Assembly (NCBI RefSeq): GCF_000091045.1
Contig: NC_006685.1
Coordinates: forward strand, 663,701-703,700
Direction of reading: 5' to 3'
DNA: 40,000 nucleotides
From: Cryptococcus deneoformans JEC21
Taxonomy: Eukaryota; Basidiomycota; Tremellomycetes; Tremellales; Cryptococcaceae
Part shown: positions 13,043 through 26,415 of the stretch, in pieces
Layout: every line of letters begins with the position of its first letter
Numbering within the stretch: the stretch's first letter is position 1
Translations under genes and position numbers: made by a program
Notes under the pieces: model-generated
What the model was told of the DNA's origin: nothing
The model's input: the letters and a program-made list of their open reading frames with translations, nothing else
Database searches by the model: none

Positions 13043-15173
13043 TCAATCCAGACCCGCCCTCCCCTCCACCACATCCTTCCATTCGACATTCCATTTCCAC
13101 CTTCCTTTACCCTCGTTCCGGTCACCACCATGCGCTGCAAGCGAGTGCCCTACAAATTTCACGTATTGGCGGATATAAGAGATTGCAGAGGGATCGATAC
13201 CTCCGCAGTGGAAGAGATTGAGCCATGTAATTTCGGGCAGCGTGGATGAAGATGACGATGATGGTTGGGATGGAGCGCAAGTCTGGCTTTGCGGAAGAGT
13301 AGAAGAGATGGATTGATCAGAGTCTGTACGGACAGACGGAGGTTTTGTGGGCCGGCCAAAAGCAGACCTCGCACTTGGCCTGAAGGACGAGCTCATGTTT
13401 TTCTTTAATTCTGTTTGGGTACTTTTGCCTTGTGCTTGTGTATTCAAGTCCAAATCAGACGATGAAGATGCCAGTCCAGCACTGCTTGCTACTCTGCTCC
13501 TCACAAAGCGGGTCAAGGGCCCGCCCGTGATGTTATCATTTATCGAGATGGAGAGAGCTGTCAGCTTTGGACAGAGGTTTTCTTGATCCGAATCTGCCGG
13601 CCTGCGAACAAGGCCTTCAAGAAAGGTGTTGGTAAGAGGACAGGCAGACACGTTGAGGAATTGGAGACCTGGAAGAAAAGCTAAAGCCGAGAGAACGTCT
13701 GTATCGGTGAATGAAGTGCAGGAAATGCTGAGCGATCGTAAGGTAGTGAGACAAGTGGCTAGGCCTGGGGCTGAAAGCCATGTTTTGAGTGAGGAAGCAC
13801 GGAGTGAATCAACAGACAAGTCTTGCAGAGACGGCACTCTGATCGTCTTGAACACGTTTGAAGAAGCTTTGTTGTTTGTGTAAGAGCGGAGATTGGGCAG
13901 TTCTGCGACGATTGGAAGTGCTCCACGCGAGGAATCAAAGTAGCGATTGTTGATCAGCTCTATACTCGTGGCAGCTGGGAAGGTGGAGAGCAATGTTTCT
14001 TCGGCGGAGTCTAGGGGGAGAAAGAGGTCTGTTGAGCGTATAGAGACAGTTTCAACTTGCTTTAAAGGGGTGTATGTGGAATCGCTTTCGGGCCCAGTCT
14101 GGAAGTTGGCGATAGCGAGATGGCGAAGTCGTGACGGTCCTGGTGGTAATAAATCATGGGTAAAGTTCTTTCTGAGAGTGGCTCCGCCATCATCATGGGA
14201 AAGGGAGAGATATTCTACATTACGTAGAAGACCCCTCCACTGAGTCAAGAGGTTTAAATTGATTCTATATGGCGCATGGACAGTTAGGCGCTCCACATTG
14301 GGCATGTATGGCGCCAAGGACAGCCCGATTTTTCCCGCAAGGAACTGATCAAGGTGACAGGCGATCTTGACCTCTTTGATCCTGCCACGTGATCGTTCAA
14401 TGAACAGAGTAACCTTTTGATCCTTCCGTTTCCTGCCTAGAACAATGGTATCCCACAAGCTTGGCTGGCTGAGCAACGTCTCCCTCCACGACTTGCATAC
14501 ACCGGCCATCCTAAAGATGAATCCAGGGTGATCCGCCATGCCCTGCTCAGCGATGATTAAGAGGATGTCTCTTGAGAGGAGATGCGTGTAGTTGATCCTC
14601 GCCTTTTTGGCCGCTTGACGCGCGATGGCTTGCCTCTGCGCCTCGGTTTCATCGTTCGCGGCGCGTAAACGGTCCGCCTCGGTCTTTTGGATGATGATCG
14701 TTGCGCGAAGCTGCTGGATTGCCTTGTACTTCCGCTCGTCCTGGGAGCGAGTAGGACCTATATCCACGGCCTTGCTGATAACCTTGAAAGCATGATCGTA
14801 AGCTTTCATAGCATAGAGAACAGAGGCTTGGCGATAGTACCCCTTTTACCCATATACGCGTTAGTGCGCGTGACCGGATGGTGTATGTGACATACTCTAA
14901 AGTCTTTTGGCCATTTTGCAATCATGTCTTTGGTGACTTCCAACGCATGGTTTCTCCATTCTGGAAGCTTTGACATGGCCGCCGCTTTGCAGTCAAGCAA
15001 CACGGGGTTCTTTCCTCCAAAGTTGATCGCCTGGAGACAGTGAGCGGATTAGATGATGCGGGAGTGCGGGAACGCACCTTGTCAAAGTTTTTCCATGCGT
15101 CCAGATAATTGGCCGCCTGCATGAACTTGAGTGCGATGTCATAGTGCTGCTGTACGAGCTGCTGGTTGTTCAT
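13043..15173 (-). CDS. TPR / F-box / leucine-rich-repeat protein, Dia2/Pof3-like
   Basis: Likely SCF ubiquitin-ligase substrate receptor. Exons: 15173-15078, 15030-14896, 14842-13043; 676 residues. The N-terminus (MNNQQLVQQHYDIALKFMQ, then AWKNFDKAINFGGKNPVLLD and YYRQASVLYAMKAYDHAFKV) reads as two to three tetratricopeptide repeats. A charged coiled stretch follows, and an F-box lies near residues 160-210 (LLSRDILLIIAEQG...AGVCKSWRETLLSQPSLWDTI). The remainder holds leucine-rich repeats (LRSLSISCTSFTDTDVLSAL, LQFLNVSACPLTNTFLEGL) and a Ser-rich insertion before a final repeat. The order TPR, F-box, LRR is that of S. pombe Pof3 and S. cerevisiae Dia2, which act in replication and genome stability. 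Orthology is inferred from architecture only. The intron before exon 3 ends in AAG. Confidence 0.82.
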
Positions 15174-15312
15174 TATGCGTGGAAGACATGTTGCAGAGTA
15201 GAGAGCAGGGTGTTAGCTATTTATTTACATGCCCTTGTCGGAAATGGACGTAGCCCACACACATTACGTACGAATACATAACCTTCCACGTCACTAGATT
15301 TTGAGCTTGTGG

Positions 15313-15322
15313 GTCACGTGAC
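15313..15322. promoter_or_regulatory. Palindrome GTCACGTGAC in the divergent F-box/NPL4 promoter
   Basis: Perfect 10-bp palindrome around CACGTG, the Cbf1/bHLH core, in the 234-bp gap between two divergent genes. It lies 140 bp from the F-box gene start and 86 bp from the NPL4 start. A TATATAA at 15344-15350 lies 58 bp before the NPL4 ATG. Function is inferred. Confidence 0.5.
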
Positions 15323-15407
15323 TGGAGTGGTCGCTGACGTATGTATATAATCCGCGTTGCTATTTATCTCTCGACTATGACTACCGGCCTCTTCCAAAAC
15401 CCAGACC

Positions 15408-17844
15408 ATGGTAAGCCCCTGCCTCCCTGCGCGGCCAGCGCTGATCGCCGCAGCTGCTCCGGATCCGCTCGCCCGCGGGGACTGCCCGCCTCACTGTGCA
15501 GCCCGAGACGACGGGGGAGGACTTTGCGGAGGCGATCCTCAACACGATCCCCGCCGCAGACCCCCAGCCAGACCCCGCCACGCTCGCACTCAGCAACCAG
15601 CCGGGCGCCGCGGGGGAGTCCGTCCCCTTCCACGCCCTCAGCGGCCGCACAGTCGGCGACATGGGTTTCAGGTACGCCCCTTTGTTCCAGCCGGCGACTC
15701 GCTGACCCCCGCAGCCATGGGGATCTCCTGTTCCTCTCGTACAAGCCACGTGCTGCCGACCCCGACTCGCACCCGGCCATGCAGGCCACAGCGCCGCACC
15801 CCCAGCCCGCGCAGCCGGACCCCTCCCACCCAAAGACACACACCGATCCGCCCATGCCAAACACCATCCCGCTCAGAGACCTGTCTTCCGTGCAAGAGCC
15901 CGAGATTGATCAGTACTGGGAGAAGCAGACGGGCAAGATTGAGCGGAAGAGGGATCCTGCATTCTGTAGGCACGGCGACAAGGCCATGTGTGATTACTGC
16001 ATGCCGCTAGAGGTATATCGCCGTCCTCTACGTGTTCTGCCGCCGCTGACGAAACCCTAGCCGTACGACCCCAAGTTCCAGTCTGAGCATCAGATCAAGC
16101 ACCTGTCCTACCATGCATATCTTCGCAAGCTCCTCTCCTCCCGTCCACCCACCGCTTCATCAGCTACCGATCTTCCTCCGCTCTCGCCCACATCTCTATC
16201 CGTCATCACACCTTGCCCTACAGGGGCGCACCCTTCATTTCCCGACGGTATCTGCTCCACATGCCAGCCTTCTGCGGTAACCCTCCAATCCCAGCCGTTC
16301 AGAATGGTCGACCACATTGAATTCGCTTCGCCGTCCATCATCGAAGGCCTCCTCTCCGCATGGCGTCGTACAGGGACCCAACGGATCGCTTTCCTCATCG
16401 GACGAGAAGACAAATATGAAAAGGTCCCAATGGGCATCAAGGTCATCGTCGAAGCTGTGTGGGAGCCAAAGCAGGAAGGCGAACTCGATGGACTGACTGT
16501 CGAAACCCCATGGAGCGACGAATCTAGGGTTCAGGAGATTGCGAAATGGTGTGATAAAGGCTTGAGCGTCGTAGGCATGATTTACACTGATCTCACTCCC
16601 TCCCCCGACGACATTACTAAAACACTTTACAAACGCCACGCCCAGTCGTACACTGCCTCCTCGCTGGAAATGCTCCTTTCCGCCGCTTATCAGCTCTCCC
16701 ATCCACTTTCTACCAGAATGTCTCCCACCGGTCATTATTCCTCTCGTTTCGTCACCTGCTGTTTGACGGGTGATAAGGACGGAGGTGTCGACATCTTGGC
16801 ATGGCAGGCAAGTGAGCATGCCGAAGCCATGGTGAAGGCTGGAATCGTTGAGGCCAGTGTAGACCCCGCGGTTGTGAGAGTCAGGAAGCCAGGAGAAGGA
16901 GAGTATGTCCCGGAAGTGTTTTACAGCTATAAGAATGAGTATGGGCTACAGGTCAAGATGCCTGCAAAGCCCACTTTTCCTGTCGAGTATCTCTACGTCA
17001 ATGTAGGTTTTTTTGGTGCACGTGCACTTTTTCTTTACTTACGGGATGCTACTAGATCACCCATGGTTTCCCCCTCGCGCCATCCCCTCTTTTCCTTTCC
17101 AACGCTTTCCCAACAGAAAACCGTCCCGGGCTGCATGATCAATCCATGCAGGTGGTTATCACGCAACTTGCTGCGATTCTAAAGACTAGCGATGCCGAAA
17201 TTGGGGATGCCGGCACATGGCCCGGGAGGATCAAGAAGGATGTCGAGAAATGGTTGAGCGATTGGCATCTGGTGACATTCTTATGCATGCAGGGTCTGTT
17301 TTCCTTGGTAAGTAAAAATGCGGGACCTGGGCGCGAGTTTGTGGTATACTGACAGCAGGATTCTTTTCTTTTTTTTTTTTTGGTAGAAGGAGCAACAGAT
17401 TCTTTGTCGAGCTGCTACTGCCCATGCCCATCCGAATGATACCCACGCATTGGAAGAGCTTTTCGCTAGTGGTGGATGGCAGACATTGCTCACCATTGTC
17501 GACTCTGAAGCTTCCGGTGAGTTATCTGGTCGCGCGCATGACACTCGCTAACGCAAAACTTTTCTCTTCTCTCTCTTCTCTCTCCCCCCCCAAAAAAAAC
17601 AAAAGCCAATGCTCGTTCCAACCCTCCCCCTACATCATCGTTCAATAACCTCGGGATCGATTCTCCTGCGTTTGCCGGTCCCTCTACCGAGTCGTCTGCA
17701 CCGCCATCGGGTCCTGATTCAGTTGGGGCAGGAGCAGGGGCAGGGGCAGGTGGTGGTAGGGAGAGGGTTTGTCCCCATTGCACGTTTGTTAATGAGCATG
17801 GAGGGAGCGATTGCGAGATTTGTGGATTGCCACTTGACGGTTAA
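15408..17844 (+). CDS. NPL4: Npl4, Cdc48/p97 adaptor with C-terminal NZF zinc finger
   Basis: Partner of Ufd1 on the Cdc48 ATPase; it binds ubiquitin chains and feeds substrates for extraction in ERAD and chromatin processing. Exons: 15408-15410 (ATG alone), 15454-15671, 15715-16012, 16061-17002, 17056-17307, 17387-17516, 17606-17844; 693 residues. After the first splice the protein begins MLLRIRSPAGTARLTVQ, the ubiquitin-like N-domain of Npl4. Then come the Npl4 zinc-binding block (CRHGDKAMCDYCMPLE, ~158-173), the MPN-like domain (MVDHIEFASPSIIEGLLSAW, GMIYTDLTP, FVTCCLTGD) and a C-terminal RanBP2/NZF finger (CPHCTFVN...CEICGLPLDG, ~670-693). The NZF is present in animal Npl4 but absent from budding yeast Npl4. 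The last intron ends in an A-rich AAAAG acceptor. Upstream ATG 15377 leads to another frame. Confidence 0.93.
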
Positions 17845-18185
17845 GAACTAGCTCGTAAAAACTGTATCAACTGCTTTTTAGATCGTCTTCTTTTTTTTTT
17901 TCGTTGTCAAGGTGGTAGGGATACAGGTTGATTGGGCGTAGCAAGCAGACTGTAAAAATAGACAAAAATGCATTACAGAAAGAAAAAGTTGGCATTCAAA
18001 GAGAATTTCCCATTCTCGTAAAAGTCTGCAGAGTCTGCAAATCAAGAATACCCTTTTCAACGCACGATTCTACTCTTCATGTCAGTTGATATATAGTATA
18101 TATATGATATATATTCATCTCTTTTAACATCCTCTAGAAAAGAACTGTACAGACACAAGACTCCCTTTTTTTTCCCACTTTTTTT
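17845..18185. other. Convergent 3' region between NPL4 and PRP19
   Basis: About 340 bases where two genes converge. It contains several T-runs and a TATATA-rich stretch at 18088-18115 that look like 3' UTR and processing signals on both strands. No gene was seen. Confidence 0.55.
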
Positions 18186-20024
18186 TTACTCCTTCTTCCC
18201 CAAGACTCTCAGCGTCCTGTCCATGCCGGCGAGCACAATCTCGCTACCCAACTTGCCAAACCTCGCACCCACCAAATCACCCGCATTCTCCTCAAACGTC
18301 ACCAACTCTTGCCACGTCTTGTTGGCGTACACCCTCGCGTCGGTACCCACCACGCTGAGGAATTGCGCAGACGGGTCAAACTTGACTTCACGAATCGTGT
18401 TCTCCTCTGGCAACGTCCAGGACGAGAGAATATCGAGTTTACGAAGGTCAAAGATCTTGACGGTAGGGGGACCAGAGATGGATGAGGTGGCGAGGTAGTA
18501 TCCGTTCTCAGAGAATGAAAGGGTGGAAAGGTCCTTGGCGTGGGAAGACAGTGTGGCGGCGAGAGAGTTGGATTGACGAGCATCCCAGACCCGAACGGCG
18601 CCGTCCTTGGTACCGCCACCGTGCAACACTCCATCAGGGTGAACAGCAAATGAAGTATAAGCGAAAGAACCGTCGATACCGGGAATGGCAGTGTACTTGG
18701 TGACCTCCTTGGCAGTGGAGAGATCATACAAACTCCAGGTGGAATCGGCAGAACCAGCAGCAACATAGGAACCTGAAGGATGGACAGCAAGTCCATTGAT
18801 TTCACCCTTGTGGCCTGAAAGCGTCGCCCTAGCTCCCCACTTGCCATCGTCTTCTCCCCAAACCCTCACAGTCTTATCAGCACTGGCGCTGATAGCCAAC
18901 CTAGGCTCGCCTTCGTGTTCGCGGAAAGCGACATGCGTGACCGCCTTGGTGTGACCCTTGAGTGTGCCAAGCACCTTGCTAGCTTCAAGGTCAAACACTT
19001 GAACGGCCTTGTCGGCACCGCCAGTGACGACCGTGTTGCCGTCTTGAGCCAAATCGAGAGCTGTGATACCAGCGGGCTTGGTAGCGTGCAAAGAGGGAAC
19101 GTGGTTGATCTGGGTGTATGACTTGATATCGTCTACCTTTTTGTAGCCAGGTGCAGGCTTTCTCTTCTTTCGCACGGAAGAGAGTCTGTAAAGCGAGTTA
19201 GCGAGAGCTGATGGAGCAGAAACGACACCTCGACTCACGCCTGGTTAGTCTCCATGACCTTGGCCTCGACGTCTGCGGGAAGAGCACCCTCCTGGGCCAT
19301 CTCGACGTCTGCTGCAGGCTCCTCAGCCGCGGCTGGCGGTTGGAAACCGATAGTAGATTGAATAGACGACAAAGCTCTAGCAACCAAAGTCAGTCATGCT
19401 GGTGCTGTGCTTGTTTGCGGCCCAAAAAAAACGTTGAGCGAAAACGCACTGCCTGGCTTCGTCCCGCTCCTTCATCAACCTAGCGATGACTCGTGTGGCA
19501 GCGTCCTCCCTGTACAACGCGTTTGCGAGTTCTTGCCTGCGCCAAAAGTGTCAGATGATTCCACGGTCCGTCGAGCGTGTAAACGCACCGAGAGCTTTGG
19601 AAAGCCTTTTTGATTTCGAGTGACTCGAGCATGATGGAGTCATACTCGGACTGCAGGGCGGTGAGGAGGGCGGGGATGGATGTCTGGTTAGCGGGGCGGG
19701 GAGGAATGGTGGAAGGTTCTTGAACGAGAGGTCAGCTTGTGGCAGCACCGCGGGGAACGCCGCACGCACTGGCCTTGACGTCGACGAGATCGTCCTTGGT
19801 GAGGGCTTCGCCGGAGATGGGATCTGTGCCGTTTTCCTCTGCAGGGTGTGAGCGGGCTGGGCGGTGAGCGGGGCAGCCACTGACCGATGTAACGCTCGAT
19901 GAGCGCTTTTTCGTAGACGGCGCCCGAGGTCTTGGAGACGACGGGGACGGTGGGGGGCGAGCCAGAGACTGGGGCGGTGAGCGCACGGCCGCCGGGCGGG
20001 GAACTCACTAGCACAGAAAAACAT
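18186..20024 (-). CDS. PRP19: Prp19, U-box E3 ligase and spliceosome activation factor
   Basis: Core of the nineteen complex (NTC), which stabilises U5 and U6 in the activated spliceosome; it is also a ubiquitin ligase. Seven exons: 20024-20009, 19968-19885, 19838-19770, 19718-19589, 19536-19450, 19376-19239, 19185-18186, giving 507 residues, the usual size. The protein opens [16 protein letters not shown], the conserved start of the U-box, followed by [13 protein letters not shown] and [12 protein letters not shown]. Next come the tetramerising coiled coil ([40 protein letters not shown]) and seven WD40 repeats in the last exon ([49 protein letters not shown]). Exon 1 has only 16 coding bases. 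The intron ending before 19718 uses AAG. It is transcribed away from PRP2, another splicing gene. Confidence 0.95.
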
Positions 20025-20210
20025 GGCGGTGGCGGATGCAGAGAGAAAGCCGCTTCCAACGACCACCATATATCCTTGAAGAAGAAGAACAACTCCAGGC
20101 CATAAATGCCACGTCATTCCTCCCGCCGCCGCACGACGCCGCAGCTACTACTACTACTGTTATTATAGGAGAGCTCCATTATTGTGCTTACGACTGCTAT
20201 ACCATACATA
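20025..20210. promoter_or_regulatory. Shared divergent promoter PRP19 / PRP2
   Basis: Only 186 bp separate the start codons of two spliceosome genes reading away from each other, so their promoters must overlap. The stretch holds a run of CTACTACTACTGTTATTATA at 20145-20166. No canonical TATA box was identified. Confidence 0.6.
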
Positions 20211-24033
<3,823 letters not shown>

Positions 24034-24293
24034 TTCGCTTTGAATCGTCATGATCACTTGTGAGCTAGACAGCATGGAGCTCGATGCACATGGTTGTCGC
24101 TTCTTGAAGAGTAGTGGCGTACTTTTCATCTTACACAGTGCAAAAGAAGAGAAGCATAACCGACTGAGGTACCAATAATCTGTTTTTAAGGATTCAATTG
24201 TATTCATACTTCTTGGCGCTACAATACAACTCCACCCCAGACGTCTAAAAGCATCGTTCCATGGTTGATACGTTCTTCTGTACCGGCCAATGT

Positions 24294-24626
24294 TTACTGC
24301 TTGTCTTTAATAGGCACATCCTTGCCGGTTGCCTTCTTAAAGACACTGCGAGTATATATTGTCAGCACTTGTGCCACGACGGTTGTAGTAGTATACGGAC
24401 TCACTTTCGAATACCGTCAGAGATCTTCTCAGTTGTAGAATGAGACTGGCCGTGGCCGGCCTTATTGAGAGCGGTGTCGACGCCCTTGTCTATCGCAACA
24501 GACCTGATTAGCTTAATGGTAATTTGGACGGGAAGAGATGGGATGCTGCTTACCAAGATAGTCTTGCTGACCGGTACTTCCGGCAATTCCAGTTCCGCCA
24601 GGTTGTCCTTGAGTTTGCTCGGCCAT
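24294..24626 (-). CDS. Small hydrophilic fungal protein (69 aa)
   Basis: Three short exons: 24626-24554, 24489-24405, 24345-24294. The product begins MAEQTQGQPGGTG, then QDYLDKGVDTALNKAG, SHSTTEKISDGIRNVFKKAT, and ends GKDVPIKDKQ. It is charged, without membrane segment or cysteine. From memory it resembles a widespread family of 60-90-aa fungal proteins with the pattern DYLDKG(V/L)D..., (T)xEKI(S/T)DxxR..FxKATGKxVP, whose function is unknown and which are often abundant under stress. The gene is convergent with PRP2 (260 bp apart). A perfect TGACGTCA lies about 270 bp upstream. Being this small and split, it is easily missed; the model rests on consensus splice sites and on the family pattern spanning all three exons. 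Confidence 0.8.
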
Positions 24627-25800
24627 CTTGAACTAAAATGCGATATACGGTTTGTTCTAGGTGATTGACAGGAAATAAATTGTGAGAGAAAGGTTGTTGA
24701 AACCAATTCATGGGGAGTTTGGGTATTTTTATACTCTGTCCAGGTCCTTTCCCGGGCTTGTGGATGATGCTAGTACGACTTGTCGGGCATCGCTGGTGAA
24801 CGAGCTGCTGCCTTGAGAAGGGCGGATGGCGAACATGGAAGTGATGTGAACCCGCCCGTTTAGTGCCTGATAGCACCGGACCTTTACGGTAAAGTGACGT
24901 CATAAACACTAATTACAAGCACGCTTGTTAATTACACGTTGCATATATGGAACAGGCAGGCAGACAGCAAGCGGATGATGGACGACAGACGGTTTGATCC
25001 CGTCTGAGTTTCACACTCTGGACCCCAGAACGAGTAGTAACCAGGTAGTAACGAATACCTGAGAAGGACGGCGACTGATAGCCAAAACAGGTAGTTTAGC
25101 GTGGGCAAATCAGTTCAGACGGCAAATTAAGCCGCGCAAACGGATTTTCGTTAGTACTGGTAGTAAGAGGGTTAAAATGGATTGGATAATGAGACAATAT
25201 GAGGCCGATGATGCGTGATTCTACATGGCTGGATGGAAGTGTGGCAAGAATGTAATAATAATGAGAGCATTGGCATGGGGGAAGAAGAGTGAAAGGGGCG
25301 GTAGAAAGTAGAGGCAGCTACGTATTGATTTGAGAAAAGTCAGTAGTCAATGTGCAGTCAACTCACGGACTGACTACAGTACTTCAATGAATGCCGTAAA
25401 AAGAAGTGAAGGCTTTTTACCTTCCAACATGATGGTTGCAATACGATTGCTATAGCCATGACCTAAACATCTGCAGAAGAGGTCAACGCATTTTGTTGAC
25501 GCTTCTATTGGCTTGAACGGGGAGCAAGCGGCTCGTGCACCATCATCTGCTTGGGCTAAGAAACGCATCTGAACTATCGAATCGTTTACCTGCCCAGTGG
25601 TCAGTGACTACCTCTATAACTTTCCTTCCATCTTTGAGTGCATATGATGTTCGTTTCATAACAGTGTGCAAACGACGCGACCCCTGCGCTGGCCGCTGAT
25701 CGGTCAAAAGTCCATGCTCAGTAATGTAAATCTATCCTTACAACATGGTAAATACACTTAATGCCCATCACCTCATGTCTATAACGCTCTGCGAATTGCA
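24627..25800. other. Gene-poor interval upstream of the 69-aa gene
   Basis: About 1.17 kb between the start of the 69-aa gene and the end of DAD4, both on the minus strand. It probably holds a long promoter for the former and the 3' UTR of the latter. A 64-codon minus-strand frame at 25374-25568 has no recognisable domain. GGTTTGATCCC near 24993 recalls a tRNA B box, but no cloverleaf can be folded around it. No other feature was seen. Confidence 0.5.
24895..24902. promoter_or_regulatory. Perfect CRE palindrome TGACGTCA
   Basis: Eight-base CRE, the site of ATF/CREB-family bZIP factors (Atf1 or Sko1 type in fungi), 269 bp upstream of the 69-aa gene start. Position and perfect symmetry suggest stress regulation of that gene; this is inference. 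Confidence 0.5.
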
Positions 25801-26152
25801 TTAAACAGGCTTGGGAAGCTTGTTGACTGTCTCGAGATTATATAGCACATTACGCGAATAGTTGGAGAAGAGTTGAGACGTGATGTGAATGGCTCCAGCA
25901 GAGTCAAGGTATTCCTTGCGAGTCGCGTCAGCTTAACGTGTCATACGACAAACTTTTGACCATGGCGCCAAGGCAGGGCCAGTAAACATACTTTGAGGCA
26001 GTGATTTAATTCGATAATCGCTTCGTTTGACTTGTCCTAGACGAAGCAGTCAGCGGAAGTATGGATGCATCTTCCGAATGGTGCCAACGTACGACATTTT
26101 TTATAATTCGCTCTAGCAGTACAGCCTGCTCTGCTTCGTGTGGGTTTTCCAT
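25801..26152 (-). CDS. DAD4: DASH/Dam1 complex subunit Dad4
   Basis: Subunit of the ten-protein DASH ring that couples kinetochores to spindle microtubules in fungi. Three exons of 60, 45 and 114 nt (26152-26093, 26036-25992, 25914-25801), all phase 0, give exactly 72 residues, the length of budding-yeast Dad4. The start MENPHEAEQAVLLERIIKNV matches the family's hallmark opening MENPHE; the second exon DKSNEAIIELNHCLK carries the N-E-x-I heptads, and the third has NYSRNVLYNLE before a KLPKPV end, as in known Dad4 (NYxxxVxxxLE). It is predicted helical and coiled-coil forming. No single open frame is long enough to show it, so an ORF scan would miss it. The second intron ends in AAG. It is divergent from ERG25. 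Confidence 0.92.
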
Positions 26153-26415
26153 TGCTTTCGTATAAATTCGGAAGAGGAATGGCGTTTGTTGTTGTTTATA
26201 GGAGCTCGTTAAGGGGTGCGGAACGAAATGCGGAGATATTTTGAGAGTCCGAGGATCGTACCACTGTTGTTTTTGCTGGAATTTGCCGCGTCGTCGCCTG
26301 GCGTCGTTCCACTTTTTTTTTTTTGTGTCCGATTCACCCCGACGTCCTTTATAAATCGCCCATCTTCCCGCACCCTCTCCCCCCCCCCCCATCCGCCCCT
26401 CGCACTCCACCCAAC
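26153..26415. promoter_or_regulatory. Divergent DAD4 / ERG25 promoter with candidate SRE and TATA
   Basis: A 263-bp gap between divergent start codons. ATTCACCCCGAC at 26332-26343 resembles the sterol-regulatory element core (TCACCCCAC-like), and TATAAA follows at 26350-26355, about 60 bp before the ERG25 ATG. A C-run at 26380-26391 lies in the leader. In Cryptococcus the SREBP factor Sre1 is known to control ERG25; that this site mediates it is inference. Confidence 0.45.

Noticed and set aside
15377..15410. ATG at 15377 as the Npl4 start
   Set aside because: After splicing it enters a different frame that lacks the ubiquitin-like N-domain; the ATG at 15408 gives the family sequence.
24960..25080. 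Possible tRNA around GGTTTGATCCC
   Set aside because: Only the B-box-like motif is present; no A box or acceptor stem could be found on either side.
25374..25568. 64-codon minus-strand frame
   Set aside because: No recognised motif, no splice-consistent extension and no start-context support.
26006..26410. 134-codon minus-strand frame over the DAD4 start
   Set aside because: Only its internal MENPHE segment is real (DAD4 exon 1); the rest is promoter and intron sequence read through.
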